From the NCBI GenBank assembly GCA_964615905.1, contig CAZTUB010000002.1, positions 620,001 to 684,000 of the forward strand: DNA of 64,000 nucleotides. The letters are read 5' to 3'. This DNA is from DATLMR01 sp964615905 (GTDB lineage Bacteria; Acidobacteriota; Blastocatellia; UBA7656). Of the stretch, positions 52,147-61,223 are shown in pieces. Position 1 is the first letter of the stretch; every line of letters begins with the position of its first letter. The notes beneath the pieces are model-generated. The model worked only from the letters and a program-made list of their open reading frames with translations, was not told the origin of the DNA and did no database searches. A program made the translations under genes and the position numbers.

Positions 52147-53372
52147 GAATTGTAATCGTTGGCAATGACCTAAGGACAGTAGCGCTTTCGAGAGTTCTCA
52201 TTGCGGAAGGCCATGAAGTAATAGCTATCCCAGGATTGGTGGAATGCTCGATTCCTGGCTTGATATCTCGGCCCCTGCGCCGCACTAGGAGCGATGAACC
52301 GTTGTGGCAGCAAGTTAGACATGTAGACGAAATAGTTGATACTGTAAACCATTTAACCCCTCATCTAGTTGTCTGCCTGCATGTAGAATCGTCTGACGCC
52401 GGGCTTGTCGACGCGCTGATTGAGCGGCCGAAGGGCTTCCAAGTGTTTGGTGTACGTCGTGAGGCATGCCGAATAGAAACGTCAAAAGAGTATGGCTACT
52501 CAATAGCGCAGGCAAGCGGCCTGGCAGTGCCAGCCAGCCAGATCATACGAAGTTGTAATCGTTATAAAGTAAGTGACCAAAATATAAGATTCCCCCAATG
52601 GCCGTTGGTTATTAAGGCCGATGGCTTAGCCGGAGGCCATGGAACGGTGATAGCCCAGAACTCAGCCGAGTTACTCTCTGCTTTCGAATCTCTACCCGCG
52701 GGAGATTTGCTTATTCAAGAATATGTGCCAGGCCATGAATTCGCTCTTTCACTTATGTGCCAAGGCCGACATGTAACAGTTCTCAATGTAAACTTTGAGT
52801 TCAAGCGTGCCTATGATAGAGACAGGGGACCGAATACTCCAGGTATGGGGACGGTGGCCCGGAATGGTATTGATGTAGGATCAGCAACCCATATGTTGGG
52901 ACGGCTGCCTGATGTATTGGAATCAATTGGTTACTGTGGTCCTCTTGATATTAGCTTTATGTTAGACCCTTCTAAAGAGAAGCCAGTCTTCTTGGAGTTT
53001 ACGGCGCGGTTTGGTGATCCTGAACTGTCGAGCGAAATCCTTTTGCTGAATGATGTGTCAGAGTTATTGTCAAATGTTGCTCAAGGTGTTGAGAGTATAA
53101 TTTCTTTCCGTCCGCATTTATGGGCAGTTGGTGTTGTTGCAAAAGGAGGATCTCACAGGCAAATGGATTGTGAGGAGGAAATCACTCACGATACTATGCT
53201 CATACCTAAAGGGAATGAATCTTGTTTCTCGGGTGTTGGAAATTCACTAGACTCGGTCCTAAGACGGACTTATTCAATTCTGAAAAAATCAGTCTCCAGC
53301 GAAACTATATTTCGCAGTGATATAGGTCATAATGCTCTGTCACGGTGGGAATGGTTCGAGAAGCGCTTCTAA
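52143..53372 (+). CDS. PurD-like ATP-grasp ligase
   Basis: 409 residues with the glycinamide-ribonucleotide-synthetase (PurD) layout. The N-terminal domain begins MRIVIVGNDLRTVALSRVLI. The ATP-grasp part includes WPLVIKADGLAGGHGTVIAQ (ATP-binding Lys and Gly-rich loop), LLIQEYVPGHEFALSLMC, and VFLEFTARFGDPELSSEILL (metal-binding Glu/Asp). PurD ligates glycine to phosphoribosylamine; a second purine gene in an island makes little sense, so this is more likely a paralogue forming an amide between an amine and an amino acid in the operon's product. Confidence 0.85.
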   Translation: MRIVIVGNDLRTVALSRVLIAEGHEVIAIPGLVECSIPGLISRPLRRTRSDEPLWQQVRHVDEIVDTVNHLTPHLVVCLHVESSDAGLVDALIERPKGFQVFGVRREACRIETSKEYGYSIAQASGLAVPASQIIRSCNRYKVSDQNIRFPQWPLVIKADGLAGGHGTVIAQNSAELLSAFESLPAGDLLIQEYVPGHEFALSLMCQGRHVTVLNVNFEFKRAYDRDRGPNTPGMGTVARNGIDVGSATHMLGRLPDVLESIGYCGPLDISFMLDPSKEKPVFLEFTARFGDPELSSEILLLNDVSELLSNVAQGVESIISFRPHLWAVGVVAKGGSHRQMDCEEEITHDTMLIPKGNESCFSGVGNSLDSVLRRTYSILKKSVSSETIFRSDIGHNALSRWEWFEKRF

Positions 53373-53739
53373 CTGTGGAACTTGCTGACATTCAATTAAT
53401 CTAACTGTGTCGCCGCGAGGCCGCATGAACTTCAGCAATGAAGTCTTGTCCTTAAACGTCTGAAGCATTTCGCGGCTACTATTAGGGAGTGATAGCCGAA
53501 TGGCTAATCCAAACCCAGGTGCTCAAGTGACCCAGGAAGTGTAAGGCATAGACTACGGTTTATGCCCTTTCGGAGAGCGCAGGTGTTAGGCAAATTGCCC
53601 ATCGCACAGTACTCTGTCTTGACAGCAACCTTAAAAGCAGGCAGCATAAGGAGAGAGCACTTAGGGAACACGACAGAACATAAGCCGTTAATTTATAGCT
53701 GGTGGAAGACAGGACAATCCGTCCATTTAGAGGATGTCT
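53373..53739. other. Intergenic stretch
   Basis: About 370 bp after the operon with no gene I can support. The plus strand holds a short hairpin (GGCATA...TATGCC near 53546) and GC-rich patches, but nothing that identifies an element. The IS5-type remnant begins at about 53740. Confidence 0.5.
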
Positions 53740-54569
53740 GAAAAGCCCTGTTTACATTTAATTGGGCTGGTGCTGGAGCAAATCGCTTGAGAATCAATCG
53801 TATTATCGCTTCTCCTGTCACTGTTAGATACTAATAATCCTTTCTCATTCTTTGTTACCGCCTGAGCCATGCTAACGTGCGCTCAACAACCCATCTCGGC
53901 TTTAACGCAGTGAAGCGCGGCATAGGTGATGGCTCTTCATCAATCGGACATCGTACCCATTTGATTGAACGCTGCACGATCTCTACTGCCCCACTGAATT
54001 GCTCCTTGACTCACTCGATGACCTCACTAATATAACCCATATCGGACAGGTGAATTGACCTCGTGAACATCTGCTTGATTTGGTCGAGCAACAGGCATGT
54101 CCCATCACGATCTAAAATGTCTGCTGCATGCACCTTCGCCTTGAGCGCCAAGCCTAATGTAGCCATTAGGCTTGGCGCTTACACCCAGAAATCCCCTTCC
54201 CGCCATCGTAGCCCTGTACACCGCCACGTTCTGTCGTTTTCACGGGCTGTGAGTTGATGATTGAAGCTGAAGGCTAAGCTTCACGTCCGGCCTGCACCCT
54301 CACCCGCTCCTGTAAGGTAGTATGGATCTGTTCCCAAACTCTGGCTTTTCGCCAGGAACGGAATTAGTCATAGACGGTCTGCCACTTTGGGAAGTCGTGC
54401 GGCAGCAGTCGCCACGCGCAGCCACCTCACAGTATGTAAAAGATCGCGTTGAGAATCTCATGGATGCCGGTAGGTTATGGGCAATCTCCAGCCTTAGCTA
54501 GAGAGATAAATGTTTCAGCAGAATCCACTCCGTATCTGTTAAATCACCACTATAAGCCTTGCGCCTCAT
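53740..54569 (-). pseudogene. Degraded IS5-family transposase
   Basis: Read on the minus strand from ATG 54569: RRKAYSGDLTDTEWILLKHL, then a stop; in other frames, CAWRLLPHDFPKWQTVYDYF, LGLALKAKVHAADILDRDGT and RWVVERTLAWLRR. These are the ordered hallmarks of an IS5-family (IS427-like) transposase, broken by at least one nonsense codon and several frameshifts. The tail MRKDYxYLTVTGEAIIR reaches about 53810. Terminal inverted repeats were not confidently found. Confidence 0.8.
54144..54179. repeat. 16-bp perfect palindrome inside the transposase remnant
   Basis: AGCGCCAAGCCTAATG (54144-54159) is exactly complementary to 54164-54179 around a 4-base loop. Left-arm codons replace the expected KRHLLVD coding sequence, while the right arm still encodes LGLAL. 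It looks like a templated quasipalindrome mutation in the dead gene. Confidence 0.7.
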
Positions 54570-54602
54570 GAGCAAAGCTTACTATTTCTAGCTTTTCACC
54601 AT

Positions 54603-55709
54603 TTAATTATTCTCATCCCTATATTCTACGGCCTGCAATGCTCTCGCGGCATTCCGAGCCGTTAGCGTGTTAGTATTCACATAACGAGTGGTCGTACTTA
54701 TGCTGTTGTGACCCAGCAGCTTCGATACCATCTCCCCAGGTACCCCCCTCTCGATCAGCCGCGTAGCGAACGTATGTCGCAGGTCGTGAAACCTTATACC
54801 TTCTATACCTGCCGTGGCACAGGCAGAGATGAAAGACCTCTTCACATTATTGGAAACTCCGAACACCAGCTCATCTGTCTGCCTAGATGATACTTCGTAC
54901 AACGCCACCACTTCCTGAAACAATCTTTCTGTCATAGCTAGCGTCCGCTCTTGCTCAGTCTTCGTGTTGTAGGCCTTAATGTGAATCAGTCTTTCATCTA
55001 AATCTATGTCTCCCCAGCAGAGAGTGATGATTTCGCCGCGCCGCATCCCAGTATCTAATGCGCAGACGACGATAGGCTTAAGGTGGGTCCTCCTGCTCGT
55101 GCAGGCATCAAGCAACCGTCCTTCCTCTTCAATTGTAAGTATTCGCTCCCTCATTTTTTCGTGTGATTTCTGGATTAGCGGAGGGCCTGCTGAGAATGGG
55201 TTGCGTAAGACCCACCCCTCCCTCATTGCTATGTTGAACATGTTGCGTAATACTTCCAACTCCCGATTGACCGTAGTTACTGAGCGTGGGCGGTATTGTC
55301 TAGTCGGCGTATTAATTCGTTCGAGACGGAAGCGGCTAAGATCGCCGTAGGTGATAGAGCGGAGCTTACGCTTACCAAAATACTCTTTGAGGATGACGAT
55401 TGTATACTTATGAGTATGAAGCGAGCGAAGGCCCGAGACTTTTCGTCCATCTACGTATTTGGCCGGTTGCAGATGCTGCTTTTGATAAGCATCCACAAGC
55501 TCGTCAAAACTCATACTCTCAGCGTCAAGCGAACGAGTGCCAAAATCATCGAGTTCTCTAAGCATGTTTTTGATGAGCCGATGCGCATGGCTTTTGTTGT
55601 CCGCTTTCTTTTCTTTCTGCCTGCGTTTACCAGTCTCATCCGCCCATTGAACGCGAGCGTAAGGAATTTCGTTGCGCCATATAATCGTGCCGGTTCTCTG
55701 TCTTCCCAT
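54603..55709 (-). CDS. Tyrosine recombinase (integrase)
   Basis: 368 residues from ATG 55709, which has GGGAG upstream; ATG 55721 is in frame but less well placed. The N-terminal SAM-like core-binding domain is about residues 65-160. The catalytic domain carries TGMRRGEIITLCW (first Arg), GIRFHDLRHTFATRLIERG (His-x-x-Arg) and LLGHNSISTTTRYVN (His and the Tyr nucleophile). This is the family that inserts into tRNA genes. Its position ~200 bp from attR is the canonical placement for the integrase of the island. Confidence 0.95.
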   Translation of the reverse strand: MGRQRTGTIIWRNEIPYARVQWADETGKRRQKEKKADNKSHAHRLIKNMLRELDDFGTRSLDAESMSFDELVDAYQKQHLQPAKYVDGRKVSGLRSLHTHKYTIVILKEYFGKRKLRSITYGDLSRFRLERINTPTRQYRPRSVTTVNRELEVLRNMFNIAMREGWVLRNPFSAGPPLIQKSHEKMRERILTIEEEGRLLDACTSRRTHLKPIVVCALDTGMRRGEIITLCWGDIDLDERLIHIKAYNTKTEQERTLAMTERLFQEVVALYEVSSRQTDELVFGVSNNVKRSFISACATAGIEGIRFHDLRHTFATRLIERGVPGEMVSKLLGHNSISTTTRYVNTNTLTARNAARALQAVEYRDENN

Positions 55710-55760
55710 AATTTCTCCCATCTGTAGTAAATCGAGCGAAGAGGGAGTGTTTCACCGCAC

Positions 55761-55788
55761 TCACTCTTATTATTCACTCATTCACTCA
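55761..55788 (+). promoter_or_regulatory. Candidate right arm-type integrase sites
   Basis: Three direct TCACTC motifs at 55761, 55774 and 55782. The first ten bases, TCACTCTTAT, equal 10267-10276 at the left end. They lie between the integrase gene and attR, where arm sites are expected; inferred from repetition and position. Confidence 0.5.
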
Positions 55789-55902
55789 AAACACTGAGCG
55801 ATTATATGAAACAGAGGGAGACCTGTTCAATAAAAAATCATTGATTTTATTTGTGTTTTTAACGAATGGGGATCTAAAGAAACTGGGTGAAACAGGCGGG
55901 GA

Positions 55903-55949
55903 CTCGGTTCGGGACCGAGAGGTCGTTGGTTCGAATCCAATCGCCCCGA
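55903..55949 (+). repeat. attR, 47-bp direct repeat (displaced tRNA-Pro 3' part)
   Basis: Identical to 10169-10215. It lacks the 5' half of the tRNA, so it is not a functional gene. Immediately after it come the original downstream terminator and host genes. Confidence 0.97.
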
Positions 55950-55967
55950 CTTTCAATCCCAACACTT

Positions 55968-55995
55968 AGCGAGAGCGCTCGTTGCTCTCGCTTTT
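55968..55995 (+). terminator. Original tRNA-Pro terminator, now stranded at attR
   Basis: The stem AGCGAGAGC (55968-55976) pairs with GCTCTCGCT (55984-55992), 7-base loop, then TTTT. It can also serve the converging nhaA gene. Confidence 0.8.
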
Positions 55996-56012
55996 GGTAG
56001 GCTGCCCGCAGT

Positions 56013-57164
56013 TTATAAATCCTGCTCCGCACGAATCGGCTTAATCCTTAGAAGCTTGGCAGCTACCACAGTTAGAAACATCCCGAAAAAGCTTAAGAGC
56101 GCACCCATCTTCAGCGTGTCCAAAGTCTCACCCGGCGGGAACGCCACCGCGCTTATAAAAAGCGATACAGTAAATCCAACCCCGGCCGCAAACCCTACAA
56201 CAACAACATCAGCCCAGCGCATCCCCTCCGGTAGATTTATCTTTAACACCCGCCCCATCAAGCAGAACAACACTATGCCGAGCGGCTTCCCGATCAGCAG
56301 GCCCAGCAGGACCAGCCACGTCCCGGCCCCCACGCTGCTTAGTAGCACCCCTGCATTCACTAGGCCGAATACACCAAGGATCGCCTCTACGGGTGGTTTC
56401 CACCAATGCTCAAATTGATTCAGTGCGTCCGGCAACGCCTCCTTTTCTTCGTCGAAGACTCCGGTGTCTGTCGCGGCGTGCGGCATAGCAAAGATGACCG
56501 GCACTAGGGCGAGCGCCGGATGAAACCCGCCATAGAAGAATCCTAGCCAGCTTAAGGAACCGCTAATTAATATATACGGCCAGAAATTCATAACGCCAAT
56601 TCTCTTAAAGACAAGCGCTACGATGACCGCTGCCGCAACCAGGCCGATAAAAACGAGCAAGCTAATATCCCCGGTCGGATAGAACAGCGCGAGAATGAGC
56701 AGCCCCAGCCCGTCATCCGCGATGGCCAGCAGCAACAGGAACGGGATGGCCGGGTGTTTCGGGCCGAAGACAAATCTTGCGACAAGATAGCTAAAGGCGA
56801 TGTCGGTAGCACACGGGATTGCCCACCCTCTTGTCAGGTCAGGTCTTCCAAGCAAAAATGCGCCCATAACAAAGATCGCGGCCGGCACGACCATTCCGCC
56901 AGCGGTCGCAAGGAGCGGCATCGCAGCCTTGCGTGGTGATGCCAATGGCCCGCCCGGCAGGATTGCCTCGAAGACCTCTTTCGCAGCGATGCCGAAGAAG
57001 AAGGCCATACCGATGTCATTCACTAAAAAGTGAATTTGATGCGTGAGCCTTTCGTAACTTGCCAAATGAACATTGGCCCAGACAAGTCCGGCGACAGTTC
57101 CGATGATGAGCAGCAAAGAGTTTTCTACAAGAAACGTGATATAACCCCGCGCTTTATGAAACAT
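56013..57164 (-). CDS. nhaA: Na+/H+ antiporter, NhaA family
   Basis: 383 residues, polytopic (about 11-12 transmembrane helices). HFLVNDIGMAFFFGIAAKEV near residue 45 and CATDIAFSYLVA (about 118) are NhaA signatures. The twin-Asp pair appears in FLLLLAIADDGLGLLILALF (about 147), equivalent to D163/D164 of the E. coli protein, which bind the cation. It exports Na+ in exchange for 2 H+ and helps pH and salt homeostasis. Encoded towards the tRNA terminator. Confidence 0.95.
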   Translation of the reverse strand: MFHKARGYITFLVENSLLLIIGTVAGLVWANVHLASYERLTHQIHFLVNDIGMAFFFGIAAKEVFEAILPGGPLASPRKAAMPLLATAGGMVVPAAIFVMGAFLLGRPDLTRGWAIPCATDIAFSYLVARFVFGPKHPAIPFLLLLAIADDGLGLLILALFYPTGDISLLVFIGLVAAAVIVALVFKRIGVMNFWPYILISGSLSWLGFFYGGFHPALALVPVIFAMPHAATDTGVFDEEKEALPDALNQFEHWWKPPVEAILGVFGLVNAGVLLSSVGAGTWLVLLGLLIGKPLGIVLFCLMGRVLKINLPEGMRWADVVVVGFAAGVGFTVSLFISAVAFPPGETLDTLKMGALLSFFGMFLTVVAAKLLRIKPIRAEQDL

Positions 57165-57351
57165 TGGTTTGCCCCGCCCGCATTCTAGTGTGCCTCATTA
57201 AGTTGTTTGTCCTCCCAAATATCTGACCCGGCCATGTAAACATGTGAGATTTTCTTATCGCGCTGCTGTTTCTTTATGTCCTCCTTCTGTATAACATCAA
57301 AGAGATTCAAACCGATTAACGCGAAGTAGATTGAAGGAGACGGCCGCGATC

Positions 57352-58557
57352 ATGCAACAACAGATAGACATTCTCAGCCCTCAATTCAAGGCCGACCCGT
57401 TCCCCTTCTTCAAGCACCTGCGCGTCAACCAACCAGTCTACAGCACCACCCTGCCCGATAAAACCACGGTTTGGCTTGTGACTCGCTATGATGACGTAAA
57501 CGCGTTGGTGAAGGACGAGCGGTTTGTTAAAAATCGCTATAACGCCATGACGGCTGAGCAGGTCCGCAAGCAGCCCTGGGTCCCTCCGATGTTCCGTCCG
57601 CTGGAGCGAAACATGCTCGACCTGGACCAGCCCGACCACACGCGGCTGCGGCAGCTCGTGCACAAGGCGTTCACGCCCCGCCTGATCGAGCAGATGCAGA
57701 CGAGAGTACAAACCCTTGCAGACGAGCTTCTTGAGAGAGTCTCCGGCAAAGGCGAGATGGATTTGATAAAGGATTACGCGCTGCCGCTGCCGATGACGAT
57801 CATCACGGAGATTTTAGGGGTTCCGTCTGAGGACCAGGACAAGTTTCATAAATGGTCAAAGGTCATCGTGTCGGTCAACCAGTTCAACAGCAATTGGCGG
57901 ATCATCCCGGCCGTCTGGCACTTTAATCGTTACCTCCGCAAGTTCTTTAAAATCCGCCGCGCCGATCCGAAGGATGATCTTATAACGGCGTTGATCCAGG
58001 CTGAAGAGGCCGGTGATAAGTTGAGCGAGGACGAGCTGTTTGCAATGGTATTCCTGCTGCTCGTCGCCGGGCACGAAACGACGGTCAACTTGATAGGCAG
58101 CGGGATGCTGGCTCTTTTAGAGCATCCCGATCAGATGGAAAGACTGAGGGGCGATCCTTCACTGATTAAACCCGCTGTCGAGGAGCTTTTGCGCTACACC
58201 TCGCCGGTCTTTATGGCGACCGAGCGATACGCTCGCGAAGATGTGAGTATTCAAGGCGTGACAATACCACGCGGGAAGATGGCGTTGGGGGTGATCGGGT
58301 CAGCTAACCGGGATGAAACCGTGTTTGACAGCCCCGACACGTTAGACATTCTGCGCGACCCGAACAAGCACCTGGGATTCGGGCTAGGGATTCACTATTG
58401 CCTTGGCGCACCGCTGGCCCGGTTGGAGGCACAGATTGCCATTAATAAGCTGCTCGGACGGATGCCCGATCTGCGCCTTAAGACCTCTCCTGACTCATTG
58501 CAATGGCGGCCCAGTCTAATCTTGCGTGGACTGGAGGCGTTGCCGGTGGAGTTCTAG
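57352..58557 (+). CDS. Cytochrome P450
   Basis: 401 residues from ATG 57352 (AAGGAGA at 57334-57340). The I-helix is FLLLVAGHETT (about 235-245), the ExxR motif is in AVEELLRYTSP (about 280), and the haem-binding Cys lies in FGLGIHYCLGAPLARLEAQI (about 349). No N-terminal membrane anchor, as in bacterial soluble P450s. The closest pattern is the CYP102-unrelated class that uses ferredoxin partners (CYP107/CYP109-like), but no redox partner is encoded in the window. Substrate unknown. Confidence 0.95.
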   Translation: MQQQIDILSPQFKADPFPFFKHLRVNQPVYSTTLPDKTTVWLVTRYDDVNALVKDERFVKNRYNAMTAEQVRKQPWVPPMFRPLERNMLDLDQPDHTRLRQLVHKAFTPRLIEQMQTRVQTLADELLERVSGKGEMDLIKDYALPLPMTIITEILGVPSEDQDKFHKWSKVIVSVNQFNSNWRIIPAVWHFNRYLRKFFKIRRADPKDDLITALIQAEEAGDKLSEDELFAMVFLLLVAGHETTVNLIGSGMLALLEHPDQMERLRGDPSLIKPAVEELLRYTSPVFMATERYAREDVSIQGVTIPRGKMALGVIGSANRDETVFDSPDTLDILRDPNKHLGFGLGIHYCLGAPLARLEAQIAINKLLGRMPDLRLKTSPDSLQWRPSLILRGLEALPVEF

Positions 58558-58803
58558 CATCTCGCTCAACTAGAGCTTTGACAATCGCCTCGCAGCGAAA
58601 CATAATCTACTATCGATTGAGCCTTCCAGGTAGGGGTAGCGTACTCGACAGGGAAATGTGATTGAAAAATCCGTCTACAGTGCTGGCTGGTTAAAGCTTT
58701 ACTTTTCCAGACCGCTCGCTGTAGGTCGGCGGAATGTAGGCTATCCGCAGATCAGGTTCCGACAATTCTTCGAGATGACCTGCGATTACGGAGGTTCATT
58801 AAG

Positions 58804-60300
58804 ATGACGATCAATCTCTTGCTCTTGATCCTTCTCACGTCTCTCGCGACCGGGCCTCTACAAAACACAGCACAGAAGAGAGATTCGGGCAAAACTGAAA
58901 CATCCGGGGGGCTTCATACAACCACCTTTGAAACCCCACACGGCAGAATCAAAGTGCATTTGCCGGACGACCTTGCTGCTGGCGATACGATTTCAGGGAC
59001 AGTTATTGCAGAACCGGCTGGCAGCACTGAGCAACAGAGGCAAGAAAATTCGGGTGACTTGCAAGGCTACGTGGTCGAAGTCGAGAATCAGAAGTCTCCA
59101 GCTCAGGTCAGCGCAATAAAATGGAATGTTCCCACCACACTTGCCGGTAGACTTGCGCGTGTTACCCTCCACGACACGAAAGGCAAAAAGGTTTCTGCCA
59201 CAAGCGTCCCGGTGCTTGCCGCTGCCATGCCTTCTACCGACGGCTTCAGGCTTCCTCAAGTCGGTCAGGCCGGTCGCACAGTCCAGGCGCAAGGGCCGTT
59301 TGACGGAGACTTTTCTAACACACGCGCAAGTATAGGCGGCCAAGCAGCCAGGGTGTTTGCTGAGTCTCCAAGAAAGCTCATCGCCGAAAGCCCGGTCAAT
59401 GTAGTTGGGGCGACCGAAATTGAGGTCAACGAAAAAGACGTTTCAACAAAGGGAGAGTTTCGCAATGTCAAAATTTCACTCACAGCGCACAGGACATCCC
59501 TGCTCAAGGGCGAAACTACCCAGATGCAGATAGAAGTAAGTGGTCTCCAAGACCTCAAAGAGCCGATCAATTTGCAGGTAGAAAACCGATCCACTGATGT
59601 TGTAAGCGTAGAAGGCGGCGAGACGCAAGTAATCACAATAACGCCGGGAGAGGTACAAGCCGGCGGACAATTCCTGACGACTCGCACGCTGACAGGAGTT
59701 CGCGCTGGCGCATACGTAATCTCTACTTCGATTCCGGCGAGCGGGCCTGTTTTCCAACCCGCGCCGGGCGCCCTACAACCACCACCGGAACCCAAACGGA
59801 AGCCGGGCGCAGGAAAGCTTGAGGGCGACAGCGAACGGAAAGACACCGTGGAGGGACTTCCAAACGTAGAGATTATTGTTCAAAGGAAGGTAAGGGGAGC
59901 CAATGACGTTATCACCCAAGAGGTCAAAGACTTCAACGGGGTCAGGCTTGAAGAGAGGATTGAGCGAAAGCTGAATGACAAAGGCGAATGGGAATATATT
60001 CGAGCCGTCTACACGGAAACTCGAACCGAGAACGATCAGCAAGTAAAAACTACGAGCGTTATCAGGTACTCCCCATTCGGTCTATCTGTCACTCGCACAA
60101 CAGGCCAGGGGAGGACGGCAAAGACGGAGAAATGGCAGAGGAGAACGGGGGACGGCAAGTGGTTCAAAGTAGACGATAAGGACAACCCAATCGTAGACAA
60201 CGAGGGGAAACCTTTACCTCCACTTACAGAAGAGGAGGTAAAACAGATTGTGCCTCAAATCCCCAGGTGGTTCCTGAATCTGGAACTCCCGAAAAAATGA
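58804..60300 (+). CDS. Secreted hypothetical protein
   Basis: 498 residues from ATG 58804 after CGGAGG. An N-terminal signal sequence (INLLLLILLTSLATGPL) is followed by soluble, beta-rich regions. These include TTFETPHGRIKVHLPDD and an Ig-like segment around LKGETTQMQIEVSGLQDL; a Pro-rich spacer (VFQPAPGALQPPPEPKRKPG, about 320-340) leads to a charged C-terminal half. No family recognised. The overall shape suggests a periplasmic or exported protein. Confidence 0.7.
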   Translation: MTINLLLLILLTSLATGPLQNTAQKRDSGKTETSGGLHTTTFETPHGRIKVHLPDDLAAGDTISGTVIAEPAGSTEQQRQENSGDLQGYVVEVENQKSPAQVSAIKWNVPTTLAGRLARVTLHDTKGKKVSATSVPVLAAAMPSTDGFRLPQVGQAGRTVQAQGPFDGDFSNTRASIGGQAARVFAESPRKLIAESPVNVVGATEIEVNEKDVSTKGEFRNVKISLTAHRTSLLKGETTQMQIEVSGLQDLKEPINLQVENRSTDVVSVEGGETQVITITPGEVQAGGQFLTTRTLTGVRAGAYVISTSIPASGPVFQPAPGALQPPPEPKRKPGAGKLEGDSERKDTVEGLPNVEIIVQRKVRGANDVITQEVKDFNGVRLEERIERKLNDKGEWEYIRAVYTETRTENDQQVKTTSVIRYSPFGLSVTRTTGQGRTAKTEKWQRRTGDGKWFKVDDKDNPIVDNEGKPLPPLTEEEVKQIVPQIPRWFLNLELPKK

Positions 60301-60420
60301 AGCTTTGAGAGTGGCTACAGCAAATACAAGATGAGCCCTTTGAGCACCGGCCGCATTTGCTAGATTATCAACTATAGGTACTATATATAATAGTGTTTGA
60401 AGTGAGCGGAAGATAGGTTT

Positions 60421-61056
60421 ATGTCTAAGAGACTACTGGTCGTCGATGACGAGCCGAATCTGTTGCGAGCGGTTGCCGCATGCTTGCAGGCGGAAGGGTA
60501 CGAGGTCAGGACTGCGCGCAGCGGCGGCGACGCACTCGTCAGCCTCTCGGAGTATATTCCAGATTTGATGATAACTGACATACGCATGCCGGGGATGGAC
60601 GGCCACACCCTGGTTCATAGGATTCGTGCTTCGCCCCGCACCGCTCTTATACCCGTGATTTTTTTGACCGCTAAAGATCAAAAAGCGGATCGCGTCGAAG
60701 GCTTCCAAACGGGCGTGGATGCCTACGTCACCAAGCCCTTCGAGCCGGATGAGTTGCTGGCGGTTATCACCTCGATATTCAATCGTCTCGAACGGACTCG
60801 CGCGGAGATGGCGCGGCTCGTCGGCGAATCTGAGCGGGCGGAGCCCGCGCCGGTTTATACGGAAGAATTGACCGAAGCCGAAGCCAGGATCGCCGAAGCC
60901 GTGGCGCGGGGGCTGAGCAACAAGGAGATCGCTTCCGAATTGGAGATAAGCGTGAGAACCGTAGAGAATCATATCAGCCACATACTCGCGAAAAAGGGGT
61001 TCGGCAACCGAGTCGAGATTGCTCGTTACATCATCGAGAGCAGATCAACCGATTAG
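60421..61056 (+). CDS. NarL/LuxR-type response regulator
   Basis: 211 residues. The receiver domain has D9/D10, the phospho-acceptor D53 (LMITDIRMPG), T83 in FLTAKD and K105 in YVTKPF. The C-terminal LuxR-type HTH is LTEAEARIAEAVARGLSNKE, then IASELEISVRTVENHISHIL. It is an orphan: no histidine kinase is adjacent. A TATAAT at 60386-60391 is a plausible -10 element. Confidence 0.95.
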   Translation: MSKRLLVVDDEPNLLRAVAACLQAEGYEVRTARSGGDALVSLSEYIPDLMITDIRMPGMDGHTLVHRIRASPRTALIPVIFLTAKDQKADRVEGFQTGVDAYVTKPFEPDELLAVITSIFNRLERTRAEMARLVGESERAEPAPVYTEELTEAEARIAEAVARGLSNKEIASELEISVRTVENHISHILAKKGFGNRVEIARYIIESRSTD

Positions 61057-61223
61057 TGCCACCCACCTTAATTTATTCTTATGACCCGGCAGGTGTGGTG
61101 CAATTATACAAGCGCGTCCCATAAACCTGCGTTTTATGCAGCTTATCCGGACTTTGCGTTGATTTAGCCGAATCGAACCTCACGATACCGATGGCACGAC
61201 TCCTGCCTCAACAATGAGGGTAC

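Noticed and set aside
53373..53739. Group II intron fragment or other ribozyme
   Set aside because: Some GC-rich hairpin-like patches are visible, but no intron boundary, domain V or reverse transcriptase sequence could be recognised.
55903..55949. A second tRNA-Pro gene at the right end
   Set aside because: Only the 3' 47 bases match; the 5' acceptor strand and D arm are absent, so it is an att repeat, not a gene.
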